Below, piece after piece: positions 1 to 8,344 of a stretch of 64,000 nucleotides of DNA (within the stretch, counting starts at the first letter, position 1; each line of letters opens with the position of its first letter). The stretch spans positions 1 to 64,000 of the forward strand of contig CAIRBP010000032.1 of NCBI GenBank assembly GCA_903876885.1. The letters are read 5' to 3'. A program made the position numbers and the translations under genes. This DNA is from an uncultured Burkholderiales bacterium. GTDB lineage: Bacteria; Pseudomonadota; Gammaproteobacteria; Burkholderiales; Burkholderiaceae_C. The notes under the pieces were generated by a model, which had not been told where the DNA came from, made no database searches, and saw only the letters and a list, made by a program, of their open reading frames with translations.

Positions 1-812
1 CCCAGCTGGTAGTTTACGAATGAAGCCATTCCGCAGACCCGAAAGTTATCCTGCCCTTTAACCAAATTAGCAGTTCTTGTAAGGAGGACACGGGCGTTAG
101 CGTTAGCGTCTGCTTCACTCCCGCCCTTACCGTAATACTCGACCAAACCAAGGTTAAATATTGCGGGTGGATAGTTCTTGGAGGCTGCGGCTTGGTAAAG
201 GGAGGTTGCTTGCTGGATATTTCGATGAGTTCCGAATAAACCAATTTCATAAATCAAGCCCACAAAATTCTCGGCTTCTGGAACACCACTCTTGGCTGCG
301 TTTGCGATTGAATTCAACAGAGTGCTCTGAATCTCACCTTTTGCAGTTGAAAGAGCGCGGATTTTGTCGATTACCTCTGCTCCCTGGGGGGAGACAGTGA
401 TATGAGCTCCAAATTTAACGGAGTTAACTGTGCGGGGAAGACGGGCTTTAACTTTGTCTAAAAGATTTCCTTCTGTGCTGGCCTCTTGAACTGCCAAGGC
501 AGCCCTTTGTTTCTCCTCGGAAATGGAGACATTAAAAGTAGCAGAGTTAGTCATCTCCTTGGTTGGGAGAAGTGAGGGGCCAACGGTTGTTGGGAGAGCG
601 TTTATGGTGCTTTGTGCTTTGGACTTCCAATCCGCTGTGGAGTCTGTAATGGTTGGGGAATTAACGAGTGCACCAATAGGATTAGAGTAAGAATCCATAT
701 ATTGGATAGTCTGAGGGGTCTGAGTAGTTCGAGTAGGTTGTGCAGTCACGCCCCAAGAGGTCGAAAAAAGACAGAGAGAACTTATTAGAAGTGTATTGGA
801 GGAGTATGTCAT
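1..812 (-). CDS. Secreted Sel1-repeat protein, 3' end outside window
   Basis: The ORF track misses this frame because it has no stop inside the window. I read an ATG at 812 and an open frame to base 1. The product starts MTYSSNTLLISSLCLFSTSW, a signal peptide with likely cleavage after TAQ. A Ser/Thr-rich linker follows, then from about residue 180 two Sel1-like repeats (AENFVGLIYEIGLFG and PAIFNLGLVEYYGKGG) with the usual Ala/Gly/Leu/Tyr spacing. Sel1 repeats bind proteins, so a periplasmic scaffold or partner-binding role is an inference. It is divergent from the secretion ATPase at 880, with only 67 bp of AT-rich DNA between, so the two may be co-regulated. Substrate and function are unknown. 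Confidence 0.75.
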   Translation of the reverse strand, partial: MTYSSNTLLISSLCLFSTSWGVTAQPTRTTQTPQTIQYMDSYSNPIGALVNSPTITDSTADWKSKAQSTINALPTTVGPSLLPTKEMTNSATFNVSISEEKQRAALAVQEASTEGNLLDKVKARLPRTVNSVKFGAHITVSPQGAEVIDKIRALSTAKGEIQSTLLNSIANAAKSGVPEAENFVGLIYEIGLFGTHRNIQQATSLYQAAASKNYPPAIFNLGLVEYYGKGGSEADANANARVLLTRTANLVKGQDNFRVCGMASFVNYQL

Positions 813-879
813 GAATTCTTTAAATATACTGTATTATGCAATGAATTACATAAATAGCATAAACAATTAACTTTATTCA

Positions 880-2412
880 ATGAATACAAATCTAATAGAT
901 AGTCCTGAATTTGTAAAAGTGTCGAATTACTTTGATCAGCTTACTGAGATTGAGGCCAATAAGATTTTGTTGGTGAACGTGACACGAAAAAATGAGGCAT
1001 TGCTCAGAAAAATCATTATTTACACCATCATCAAGGGCTTTAGTGACATTCACATCGAGATAGAGAATACCAGTAGCGGGCATGAAACCAACATCTTCGT
1101 CAGAGACGGAGATGATTTCCAGGGCGTAGAGAATTTGAATGACAAGAGTAAGGAAATTAAAGAAAGACTTTTCTCGCTCTGTAATTTTATGGGTGGTGCG
1201 GTGGAGGGGGTTAACTGGTCAGCTAGCTTTAAAGTCCAGTTGCCTGCGGATGTTGCCCTGCATTTTGGGCTAAAACCTTTTGAAGGACTACCCTACTCTG
1301 TTAATTTCAGGGTTGAGTACATAGAGACGTTTTCAGGGATTGCATTTACCTGCCGTCTGATTGATCCCCAAACAACGCCAAAGTTTCAAGACCTAAAGCT
1401 ACCCAAGTTACTGAGTGAGACGATCATGGAGATTTGCCGAGCCCCTAGTGGTTTCGTTGTGATCTCTGGTCCAACGGGTTCGGGTAAGTCGACCTTGCTC
1501 AACGCAATATTTCAGGCTTTGAATGATGGTTCCAAATCTGTAGTCACGATCGAGAACCCTGTCGAATTTAAGATATTTAAGAAAGGCGCACCTGTTAAGC
1601 AAATCCAGGTGAGAGGAGAGATCACATTCTCAAGCGCACTGAGAGCAACACTAAGACTTGACCCTCAACTCATATTGGTTGGGGAGATAAGGGACTTCGA
1701 GACAATGGACGCCGCTATTGAGGCGGCTAATACGGGGCACTTGGTATTTGCAACCGTTCATGCCAATGATGCACACAACACTTTGCAACGCATGAACCAG
1801 CTAAAAGCCGATGCATTCAGACTCTCAGAGAGTTTGACACTGGTTTTGGCGCAAAGGTTGTTGACTACTTACGCAGGGCCTGGTGTCAAACGTGAGTTAA
1901 CGTTTGATGAGAAAGCGTGGCTCGGTAAGAACGGCATCTACATGGATCACATTACGGAGAACATGGGACCTAAATGCGGGAAGGTTCCTGTTATTGAGGC
2001 GATTGTGATGGACGCAGGTGTTAAGAATGAGATTCGCAAAGGAGAGAAGATTGATACGTTAGCAGTTTACAAAGCTGCCAGACACCAACATACCTATGAA
2101 TCGATGGTTTCATTCGGGGTTAGGTGCGTCCTTGACCACGGCTGTAGGCTCTCCCAGGTTCAACAAAGTTTAGAGCAGAATCCCCATGCTAAAGAGTTTC
2201 CAGGATTCAGGGTTGAATTGGCCCGGAAATACGGAGTATCCCTATCGGATGTTTCATTATCCATAGAAGACTACTATGCCAATAGAAACCAGGATACGCA
2301 AGAGAGCTTGGAGGAGACCTTAAACGATAAGTTCGGTTACGTACCTAACAACATTACCCCCTTAGTTCCACGGGGGGTGTTGCCACCCTCTTCGCATCAC
2401 AACCTTAGATAG
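880..2412 (+). CDS. GspE/PilT-type secretion ATPase (pilus or IncI/Dot-like)
   Basis: This is a hexameric secretion or pilus motor of 510 residues. The N-terminal domain carries DIHIEIEN, similar to the ASDIHIE element of GspE/PilB proteins. The ATPase core has Walker A GPTGSGKST near residue 200, an Asp-box region (TIENPVEF), Walker B LILVGEIRD near 265 and a His box (GHLVFATVHAND). Type II secretion, type IV pili, R64 thin pili (PilQ) and the IncI/Dot type IVB systems (TraJ, DotB) all use such ATPases. I cannot tell which group this belongs to. The C-terminal 120 residues are not recognised. The next gene, for a secreted thioredoxin-fold protein, starts 3 nt after the stop, which suggests an operon belonging to a mobile or pilus locus that continues left of the window. 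Confidence 0.85.
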   Translation: MNTNLIDSPEFVKVSNYFDQLTEIEANKILLVNVTRKNEALLRKIIIYTIIKGFSDIHIEIENTSSGHETNIFVRDGDDFQGVENLNDKSKEIKERLFSLCNFMGGAVEGVNWSASFKVQLPADVALHFGLKPFEGLPYSVNFRVEYIETFSGIAFTCRLIDPQTTPKFQDLKLPKLLSETIMEICRAPSGFVVISGPTGSGKSTLLNAIFQALNDGSKSVVTIENPVEFKIFKKGAPVKQIQVRGEITFSSALRATLRLDPQLILVGEIRDFETMDAAIEAANTGHLVFATVHANDAHNTLQRMNQLKADAFRLSESLTLVLAQRLLTTYAGPGVKRELTFDEKAWLGKNGIYMDHITENMGPKCGKVPVIEAIVMDAGVKNEIRKGEKIDTLAVYKAARHQHTYESMVSFGVRCVLDHGCRLSQVQQSLEQNPHAKEFPGFRVELARKYGVSLSDVSLSIEDYYANRNQDTQESLEETLNDKFGYVPNNITPLVPRGVLPPSSHHNLR

Positions 2413-2415
2413 ACC

Positions 2416-3102
2416 ATGTATAAACGAAATCTATTAATTGGACTTCTAGCGGCTACAGCGATTAGTTCGTTCGCTCAGACTAATGAAGCCCGTATTACCC
2501 AAGTAAACACAGCCACTGGGTCTGGTCCAACTGCATCTTTAAAGCCATACCTAGAAGTTACGCCCTATAAGCCAGACGCTAATGCGGTAAGGATTTTCTT
2601 CTCACCGACTTGTATGTATTCACGAGAGTATCTGAGCTTCTTTAAGAACCTAGATACTACTTTGAGTGCGAAGACCGCAAAAACTACAATCTTTACCCCA
2701 ACAACGAATTTTGTTGACGGAATTAATTATGCGATGGCATTTGCAGCTGTTCGAAGATTCCATCCTGCCTATCTTCAAAACTTTATTGAAGCGAGTATGA
2801 CCGCATCACAGGATAAGCATATTAATGTATTTGGTTGGGCTGGAATTGAAACTGTTGGAGCTGCTGTGGGATTTGGGAAATCAAAGCAAATACCTGAATC
2901 TTTGCCTTTACTAGTTTCAAAGAATAAAGTAATCTTGTACAAGGATGTTCAAGAGTATCAGGCAGCACAAAAGGCGTTACAAATCATAGGAACACCTTCA
3001 GTTGCAGTTGTAGGGACTTATGTGATTTCACCTGAGTTCACACTAGGGGATGCCGATAGGTTTAGCGAATTAATTAATGCTGTTGTTTCAATGACTTTAT
3101 AA
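2416..3102 (+). CDS. Secreted thioredoxin-fold protein with CxxS active site
   Basis: The 228-residue product begins with a signal peptide (MYKRNLLIGLLAATAISSFA) and has a DsbA/DsbC-like fold. The redox motif sits in FFSPTCMYSREYLSFF, and the cis-proline loop in IIGTPSVAVVG near residue 195. The active site is CMYS, not CxxC, so the resolving cysteine is replaced by serine. Such proteins can form mixed disulfides or act as isomerases but are poor dithiol oxidases; that is family knowledge and is not shown here. The gene is 3 nt downstream of the secretion ATPase, so it probably helps fold or hold Cys-containing parts of that apparatus in the periplasm. Confidence 0.7.
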   Translation: MYKRNLLIGLLAATAISSFAQTNEARITQVNTATGSGPTASLKPYLEVTPYKPDANAVRIFFSPTCMYSREYLSFFKNLDTTLSAKTAKTTIFTPTTNFVDGINYAMAFAAVRRFHPAYLQNFIEASMTASQDKHINVFGWAGIETVGAAVGFGKSKQIPESLPLLVSKNKVILYKDVQEYQAAQKALQIIGTPSVAVVGTYVISPEFTLGDADRFSELINAVVSMTL

Positions 3103-3121
3103 TAGTTCTAGAAATCATCAA

Positions 3122-3213
3122 TTAATAAGCACCGCCATTGGCATGAATCGTCTGACCAGTGATATAACTTGCCTTCGCACTATACAGTGAGCCCGATGGT
3201 GCAAACTTAAAGT
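3122..3213 (-). pseudogene. 3' remnant of a short-chain dehydrogenase (FabG/PhaB-like)
   Basis: Reading the minus strand gives a short open stretch ending ASYITGQTIHANGGAY then TAA. This is the typical C-terminus of FabG/acetoacetyl-CoA reductase-type SDR enzymes (SYITGQ..HVNGG). Upstream the frame runs only about 28 codons before a TGA, and none of the Rossmann or catalytic parts are present. It is therefore a gene tail left by a deletion or insertion. It lies between accessory genes on both sides, which marks a probable rearrangement junction. Confidence 0.7.
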
Positions 3214-3465
3214 CAACTATTCAATAAGTGTTGCACAGTAGTCGCTTACTGATTTAATAGAAAATAAGGAGTAATAAAAAAAGACATCCTGCCAACTTGA
3301 AAACTAATTAAGCAGTCTCTAACTACATTAATAAATACTTAAATCCTGTCAGACTTAGTGGACTTTATTGGCTGTAACAAAGCTACAGCTCTGATGATAT
3401 GCTTTGAGTAGTCTAGCTTCCCACCTGCTCAGGCATGCATTGTTATGTATTTTTGCGAAAAAACG
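3214..3465. other. Non-coding junction region
   Basis: With the SDR remnant this completes a gene-free stretch of about 360 bp between the secreted thioredoxin-fold gene and the GIY-YIG gene. It is AT-rich with no credible ORF. It contains a small inverted repeat (GCTGTA..TACAGC near 3371). I searched by eye for a copy of the tRNA-Val 3' end that would mark the left end of the integrative element and found none. Confidence 0.4.
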
Positions 3466-4380
3466 CTAGTTCCAGTTAAGCTCACTGCCAATTTTTCTTT
3501 TGAGAAGCTGTTCGAAATGAAGAACTTCAGACTTTGTAGTTGGACCTCTTGGAGTAACATGGTGTATGGAGTACATAAAATTCTCACAATGAGTTGGGTC
3601 TAAGTCAGTCAGCACAACCAGACCTTTGTTACCATTATTCCCCGTCTTGACATACCCAGACCACCGCCCCCAAATTCCTCCAGAACCATCTCTATCAGAG
3701 TAGGCAGAGCCAACATAGCGCTGATTGGTCTTTTTGTCCAATATTAAGTAAACTCCGTCATGTCCAGATAAAAAGCGATGCCAATCTTTATTACCCTCTG
3801 GATTATTGATTAATCCCCGTAACATTTGATGACTAATAAATACATTCTCCCATCCTGGAAAATCAGATATAAAACCTTTTGGCATTATTTCCGAAATTTC
3901 TTTATTTATTTGCTTTTGCACCCAGCTTACTGTTGAACCGCCCCAATCAATTATTAATCGGTTTTGAAATTCACTTAGCACATCGCTTTTTTCAAGTTCG
4001 AAATAAAAATGGTCACCCTCATTTACAGCAATATTATTTTCGTTTCTGAAATCGCAATATTCCTTATACTTCGGGTGCAAGGAAGTAAATCTGTCTTTAG
4101 AAACTATTCCTTTCGAAGTGAATCCACCTCTAAATAGGCAGCGACCACCTTCTGTTGCAACAAAAACCAATATTAGCTCCGAATCTTTATATTTATTCTC
4201 AGATTGCTCTGCAGTAAAAATGAGTAATAAATCGTTGTCGAATTTAAGTCTCTCATCAAACCCAGCCCAATCACCATCAGTTCTATTTTTCATGGTGTGA
4301 CGGACTAGCCTGATCTTGTTTCTTGCAATTAAATGCTCAACTTCAGGATTCACTACCCGCAATAACTTTTCTAAATTCAT
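3466..4380 (-). CDS. GIY-YIG domain protein
   Basis: The 304-residue product has a C-terminal GIY-YIG nuclease-like domain: GVYLILDKKTNQRYVGSAY (about 208-226) followed by GGIWGRWSGYVKTG, which matches the GIY, YIG and catalytic Arg region. The N-terminal 190 residues are unlike UvrC or SLX1 and I do not recognise them. It is the second gene of a pair: the LprI-Sel1 gene ends 32 nt upstream on the same strand. GIY-YIG nucleases with a large extra domain occur in mobile elements and in several phage-defence systems; a defence role here is inference. Start ATG at 4380. Confidence 0.75.
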   Translation of the reverse strand: MNLEKLLRVVNPEVEHLIARNKIRLVRHTMKNRTDGDWAGFDERLKFDNDLLLIFTAEQSENKYKDSELILVFVATEGGRCLFRGGFTSKGIVSKDRFTSLHPKYKEYCDFRNENNIAVNEGDHFYFELEKSDVLSEFQNRLIIDWGGSTVSWVQKQINKEISEIMPKGFISDFPGWENVFISHQMLRGLINNPEGNKDWHRFLSGHDGVYLILDKKTNQRYVGSAYSDRDGSGGIWGRWSGYVKTGNNGNKGLVVLTDLDPTHCENFMYSIHHVTPRGPTTKSEVLHFEQLLKRKIGSELNWN

Positions 4381-4412
4381 TTAAGATTAGTTCGCAAAAA
4401 TAATTTGTGGGA

Positions 4413-6068
4413 CTAGGCTACAGAAACAGTCTCTCCCCTTTCGCGTATGCCCTCTATCCAAGCACCAAGCCAACTCAAGTCTAAGTCACTGGCTAGATCT
4501 ACTCGATACCCACATTCAGTGCCCCCACCGAACTGAAGGTATCGCACTTTTACTTGACGACTGGATACAACAGAGTAAGGGAAAAGTGGCTCACAAGGTT
4601 CAACAGCTTCACTAAAGTCAAAGGTATATGTGAATTGCCACATATTATCTTCCTCAGCTAAAGTTTTGCTAATAGCGTCAGTGTTGGAAAATGATATGCC
4701 GTCATAATCTTTCAATCGGTATAACGTCATTTCATCATAATTTTCAAGAAAAATACCCGGATCATCAATGCTTTCCTCTTCTGAAGAAATTTGAACGGAG
4801 CCATCAATTATGAATGAACCAGTAGAGCCATCCGGGAACCAGGTGTCATCATTAATTGTCGAAATCAAAACAGACATTTGATAGCCTAAGGATTCTTTAT
4901 TTACCCCGTCCCAATCAGGGACATCATCTGCATCACTATCAATAGCACTATCCTCGCTGATATGTTCCGTAGAAACTTTCTGATTTTCGTCCTGAAGTTG
5001 ACTGAGGAAATCAACGGCTCGTTGAGGGACCTTATCAACTTTACGCCATTTTTCGATTTCGTTTAAGGAAATCTGAAAGTGATTGGTGACTCGGTCTAAC
5101 CCAATACCTTGATCAAAGAGTTTTTTATACCATTCATCAAATGACATGGAGCTGAAAATCTCAACTACAGAATCGGTGGCGGATTTATTAAGCGAATTTA
5201 AAAATAAGATCGCACTAGGATGTTGTAGTGATGCAGCCTGTTTCATCCAGGCTATCCCGGCCTGATAATGAGAGTCACCATCAGCAGAGGATTGCTCAAG
5301 CATCAATTTACCTAATTGATATTGACTATTTAGATGTCCTCTATTTGATAACTCATCTAACAATTGACTCGCTTTGCTCAAACTCCCTGCCTTAAGCAAT
5401 TCCAAGGCTCTTTGATACATTTCTTCAGTAGGATCTTTAGACTCGGTCACGGGAACTATCGGAGCTATAGTCTGGACTTTTCTAGTCTCTTGCAAATCTA
5501 TCATCTGTTGAGACTCATCACTACCAGAAGTTTTCTTTCTATTCCTAAACACCATGAATATAACTGCCATAATTGCCGCAACAATAGCTGCAACAAATCC
5601 TGATCGAAAAGAAGATTTATTATCTTCTGATGAATTTTTTTCAGTTTTTGAGCTGTCACCTGAAGACTTAGGCTGCACCTGCTCAACAGTATTCATATTA
5701 TTTTGAGATGGAGCTACAAAGGAACTTGACGCAATATTATCTGGAGGATTTTGTAACTTTTTATCTAAATACTGTATTCGATCATAAAACATTGGCTTTA
5801 AGCAGGAGGCTATAGCATCAATATCGCCGTTACATTGCTTTAATGACTTCAACCACTCCCTTTGCTCCTCTTTTACACCTGGATTTACCTCATATTCTTT
5901 AGCGTAAGCTGAAGCCAACTTATCATCAAGCGCAGATAATTCTGGATCAATACAGATAGCCTTATCTATTGGTCTTACTGCATTAGTGCAATCGAAGCTT
6001 GCCGCATAAGTCAAAACAGAAAACAATAAAAAAACCCAGAATAAAATAAATTTACTTTTATTGTTCAT
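4413..6068 (-). CDS. Membrane protein: LprI domain, TM, Sel1 repeats, HTH-like segment
   Basis: The 551-residue product begins with a signal peptide (FILFWVFLLFSVLTYA). A periplasmic LprI/DUF1311-type domain follows (about 24-105, with FDCTNAVRPIDKAICIDPEL). A single membrane span lies near 158-174 (VAAIVAAIMAVIFMVF) and ends in RNRKK, placing the rest in the cytoplasm. The cytoplasmic part has Sel1/TPR-like repeats (about 215-295) and then a segment that reads like a Cro/CI helix-turn-helix (VTNHFQISLNEIEKWRKVDK). The last 160 residues are acidic and unrecognised. The layout suggests a transmembrane sensor or scaffold; this is inference. It is first in a pair with the GIY-YIG gene. The HTH call is by eye and uncertain. 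Confidence 0.7.
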   Translation of the reverse strand: MNNKSKFILFWVFLLFSVLTYAASFDCTNAVRPIDKAICIDPELSALDDKLASAYAKEYEVNPGVKEEQREWLKSLKQCNGDIDAIASCLKPMFYDRIQYLDKKLQNPPDNIASSSFVAPSQNNMNTVEQVQPKSSGDSSKTEKNSSEDNKSSFRSGFVAAIVAAIMAVIFMVFRNRKKTSGSDESQQMIDLQETRKVQTIAPIVPVTESKDPTEEMYQRALELLKAGSLSKASQLLDELSNRGHLNSQYQLGKLMLEQSSADGDSHYQAGIAWMKQAASLQHPSAILFLNSLNKSATDSVVEIFSSMSFDEWYKKLFDQGIGLDRVTNHFQISLNEIEKWRKVDKVPQRAVDFLSQLQDENQKVSTEHISEDSAIDSDADDVPDWDGVNKESLGYQMSVLISTINDDTWFPDGSTGSFIIDGSVQISSEEESIDDPGIFLENYDEMTLYRLKDYDGISFSNTDAISKTLAEEDNMWQFTYTFDFSEAVEPCEPLFPYSVVSSRQVKVRYLQFGGGTECGYRVDLASDLDLSWLGAWIEGIRERGETVSVA

Positions 6069-6789
6069 GCTAGTCGGTACTCCTTAAACGTGCGCAAAAG
6101 TGTAGAACTGATTTTCAAGTCTTAGCTACGACGAAAGTAATATCTCAATTTCCACCGGGCTTAGAGGTAAATCGCTTATACAAGTATAACTAACTATTTT
6201 TGTTTTAATTGCGATTGATTAACAGCTAGTCAGGCCTTAACAATCGCAATAGTGCTTATCTTACAAATTATTATTACTTAATCAGTAATTAAAGTCAAAC
6301 CTATCATTTTTTAACGAGGCTACGCCAACCTCTCTGCAATCGTAATTGACATTAATTCGTTTATATGTTTTACATGCACTCCTGCAATATTACTAATTTA
6401 TTTAATTGAATTTTGCTTATCCGTTCCTGCCATCAGTTCTTGAGTTGCAGAGGTATGGCGAAAGATATACAAGGTACACTTTTCATTAAGCATGTAAGTG
6501 TGTCTAACGTTTAGGAACAACCGTCTTATTTGTTAGGCTGAAAACTGATGTGATGACCGTGAACTTCTCCATTAACCTCATTTTTGTATTTATTAACTGG
6601 CACTTAATCAATAGGGCTTCCTGACAATCATCCCGAGAAGACTTATGGAGCTCTGTGTGATCCTTGGGCTTTAGTGCTCTCAGCAGTTTCCATAGCGATT
6701 TCATAAACCCCAGCATCACAACGACATTAAAGCCAGTTCAGTTACATACACATTAAACAGAAAAAAAATGTAATCAAAGATTTAATTAT
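6069..6789. other. 721-bp AT-rich intergenic region with a perfect inverted repeat
   Basis: This separates the cargo pair from the replication/regulation genes of the integrative element. It is AT-rich. It contains a perfect 10-bp inverted repeat, ATTGCGATTG at 6208-6217 and CAATCGCAAT at 6241-6250, with a 23-nt spacer. The only ORF on the track (6504-6719, minus, 71 codons) has no recognisable motif and I do not call it. The region may hold the promoter of the LprI-like gene and possibly a replication origin, but nothing decisive is visible. Confidence 0.4.
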
Positions 6790-7074
6790 TCATGGAATCG
6801 GATCATAGCCCTCTCCGAGCAATCCAATCTTATATAAATAGGCATTTACTTCCACGTCAGATGCACCATCCAACACAAAATCTGAAGATGGAGTTGGAGA
6901 CGCTCCTTCAGGGCTAATCAATTTTGACCTCAGGTTGTATAAGCCGCTTGCTTGCCCCCTCAAATGCTCCGCTTTATGGGCAGAGCTCCAGTCCCCAGCT
7001 CTCGCCGCTGCGTCCCTTATAACCCTCAAGTCTTCAAGGTGCTCTTCTAAAGTAATAGTTGGAGAATTAGTCAT
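6790..7074 (-). CDS. Small unknown protein of integrative element (94 aa)
   Basis: I do not recognise this protein. It has an Ala/Arg/Glu-rich helical N-terminal half (LEEHLEDLRVIRDAAARAGDWSSAHKAEH) and an unstructured-looking C-terminus. The helical part resembles short phage and satellite proteins of unknown role. Its start overlaps the end of the upstream 96-aa ORF by 4 nt (ATGA-type overlap), which supports translation of both. It is the last gene of the leftward block that starts with the AlpA-like gene. Confidence 0.55.
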   Translation of the reverse strand: MTNSPTITLEEHLEDLRVIRDAAARAGDWSSAHKAEHLRGQASGLYNLRSKLISPEGASPTPSSDFVLDGASDVEVNAYLYKIGLLGEGYDPIP

Positions 7075-7361
7075 CTTCTCGTCCCTGACTTGTCAAAATA
7101 TTTTTTAAGTGGCTTTTCTTCAAAGATATTATTCCCAGTTTTCTCATCAAGTTTTTTTAGACTAAGCACTATTTCCGAGCCAAGTGCTTTGAGTCTAAGG
7201 TTGATTTCGTCAATATAAACTCCATTGTTATGTTGAAAAGCTAAATATATTTCATCAGTAATTTTTCTAAACTCTATTTCTTCGATCTCCTGCTTTTTGA
7301 ATAATTTAGTGTATTCGGAATGTCGTAGACGTCTTTTTAGATTTGATTTGTTTAATCTCAT
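7071..7361 (-). CDS. Small unknown basic protein of integrative element (96 aa)
   Basis: A short, very Lys/Arg-rich protein with an N-terminal basic stretch (MRLNKSNLKRRLRHSEYTK) and predicted helices. No family is recognised. A nucleic-acid-binding role would fit the basic N-terminus but is a guess. It lies in the leftward gene block of the element, overlaps the next ORF by 4 nt, and is separated from the upstream phage-type gene by about 70 bp. Confidence 0.5.
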   Translation of the reverse strand: MRLNKSNLKRRLRHSEYTKLFKKQEIEEIEFRKITDEIYLAFQHNNGVYIDEINLRLKALGSEIVLSLKKLDEKTGNNIFEEKPLKKYFDKSGTRR

Positions 7362-7431
7362 TTTTTATCCCATATATTAGAAAATCTCGATAATTGGCGA
7401 CTGAGATGGACTGTTAATCATTGCAAAGTCA

Positions 7432-7998
7432 CTACCCGCCTTTACTCTGCTTTAGATATTCACTCTGTTCAGCATTTTCTTCTTCAAAGCCCTTAAGCCA
7501 CTCTTTGTGCTCATCTGTAATACCTTCCTTACTGATAAACTGAATTGATTTGATTGAATTTGAATTAATTTGACTTAAAGAACCTTCAGGTATACCTTGA
7601 GGTTTACCATCAAGTACCCCATTAAGGTATTTGGCATTTACTTTCTTGATGGCAGCCCCCAATTTCCCTCCATCAGACTGCGCTTGTCGAGTTAGAGTCA
7701 CATTACTCTTGTATCCATCTAATTCAGGACATCTCATTTGATCTCCGTCCACGACAAAGTAGCTGAGCACCCGAGGAGTCAGAGAATCCATGATCGTTTT
7801 CTCGTCATAGCCAAAATATCTAGCTAGCTCACTCGGATTTCGAGGCAGGAAATTATTAACCCAGTATTCGTTATAAAGAGTCCATAAAACCCCCCTTTCG
7901 GGGAGACTCATCAGTTTGAACCTCCTATCAGAATTCCAATTCGCGCTGTAGTTGTAGAAGTAAGGAAGAGGCTTTAAGACTTTTTGAGATTTATCCAT
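7432..7998 (-). CDS. Phage-type replication/regulatory protein (DUF1376/YdaU-like)
   Basis: The product has an N-terminal segment of the kind seen in phage replisome-organiser/YdaU-like proteins: RRFKLMSLPERGVLWTLYNE, then LPRNPSELARYFGYDEKTI, where each animal-free element matches the pattern of dense-growth, low-similarity phage winged-helix domains. Next comes TRQAQSDGGKLGAAIKKV, similar to the basic Gly/Ala linker of that group. The assignment is by pattern and tentative. The ORF track starts at 8022, but ATG 7998 (MDKSQKV) is preceded by a good ribosome-binding site (GAGGAGAAAGAATA), so I use it. It overlaps the upstream gene by 8 nt. Confidence 0.55.
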   Translation of the reverse strand: MDKSQKVLKPLPYFYNYSANWNSDRRFKLMSLPERGVLWTLYNEYWVNNFLPRNPSELARYFGYDEKTIMDSLTPRVLSYFVVDGDQMRCPELDGYKSNVTLTRQAQSDGGKLGAAIKKVNAKYLNGVLDGKPQGIPEGSLSQINSNSIKSIQFISKEGITDEHKEWLKGFEEENAEQSEYLKQSKGG

Positions 7999-8341
7999 TA
8001 TTCTTTCTCCTCGAATTACCACAAATCAAATCTAAGGCATTTGAAATATTTTCGGGCTCAGGTTTAAGCCAATAGCGCTTTACAGAGATTGTTGCCTTTC
8101 CCCCCAAACACGGAACGATTTCAAATTTTCGATCTATCAAAATGCCGAACTTACCCAATGTCGCCACAGTTGAATTTAAACAATGATCGTTTAGTTTTTC
8201 AGCCTCAAAGCGATTAAGGGTATGTCCATCAAGGAATTGAATTAAAATGTTCTCGAGTTTGTTTTGTCTTTTCTTTAAATCAGGACAAGCTTTTACACAG
8301 GCCGTGGCTAGCCCCACGGCCTTTTCTTTTAAGTTGTTCAT
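7991..8341 (-). CDS. Phage-type small protein, possible winged helix (116 aa)
   Basis: The product has a middle segment HTLNRFEAEKLNDHCLNSTV, then TLGKFGILIDRKFEIVP and RYWLKPE. I have the impression of a recurrent prophage small-protein family with a helix-turn-helix layout that acts on DNA, but I cannot name it. It sits 3 nt after the AlpA-like gene and overlaps the following replication-type gene by 8 nt, so it is translated in the same operon. Confidence 0.55.
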   Translation of the reverse strand: MNNLKEKAVGLATACVKACPDLKKRQNKLENILIQFLDGHTLNRFEAEKLNDHCLNSTVATLGKFGILIDRKFEIVPCLGGKATISVKRYWLKPEPENISNALDLICGNSRRKNNG

Positions 8342-8344
8342 GAT

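Noticed and set aside
14-250. ORF on the minus strand at the left edge (78 aa)
   Set aside because: It is out of frame with the open Sel1-repeat frame that runs from 812 through base 1.
6504-6719. 71-codon minus-strand ORF in the large intergenic region
   Set aside because: No motif, no good SD, AT-rich random-looking composition; nothing supports translation.
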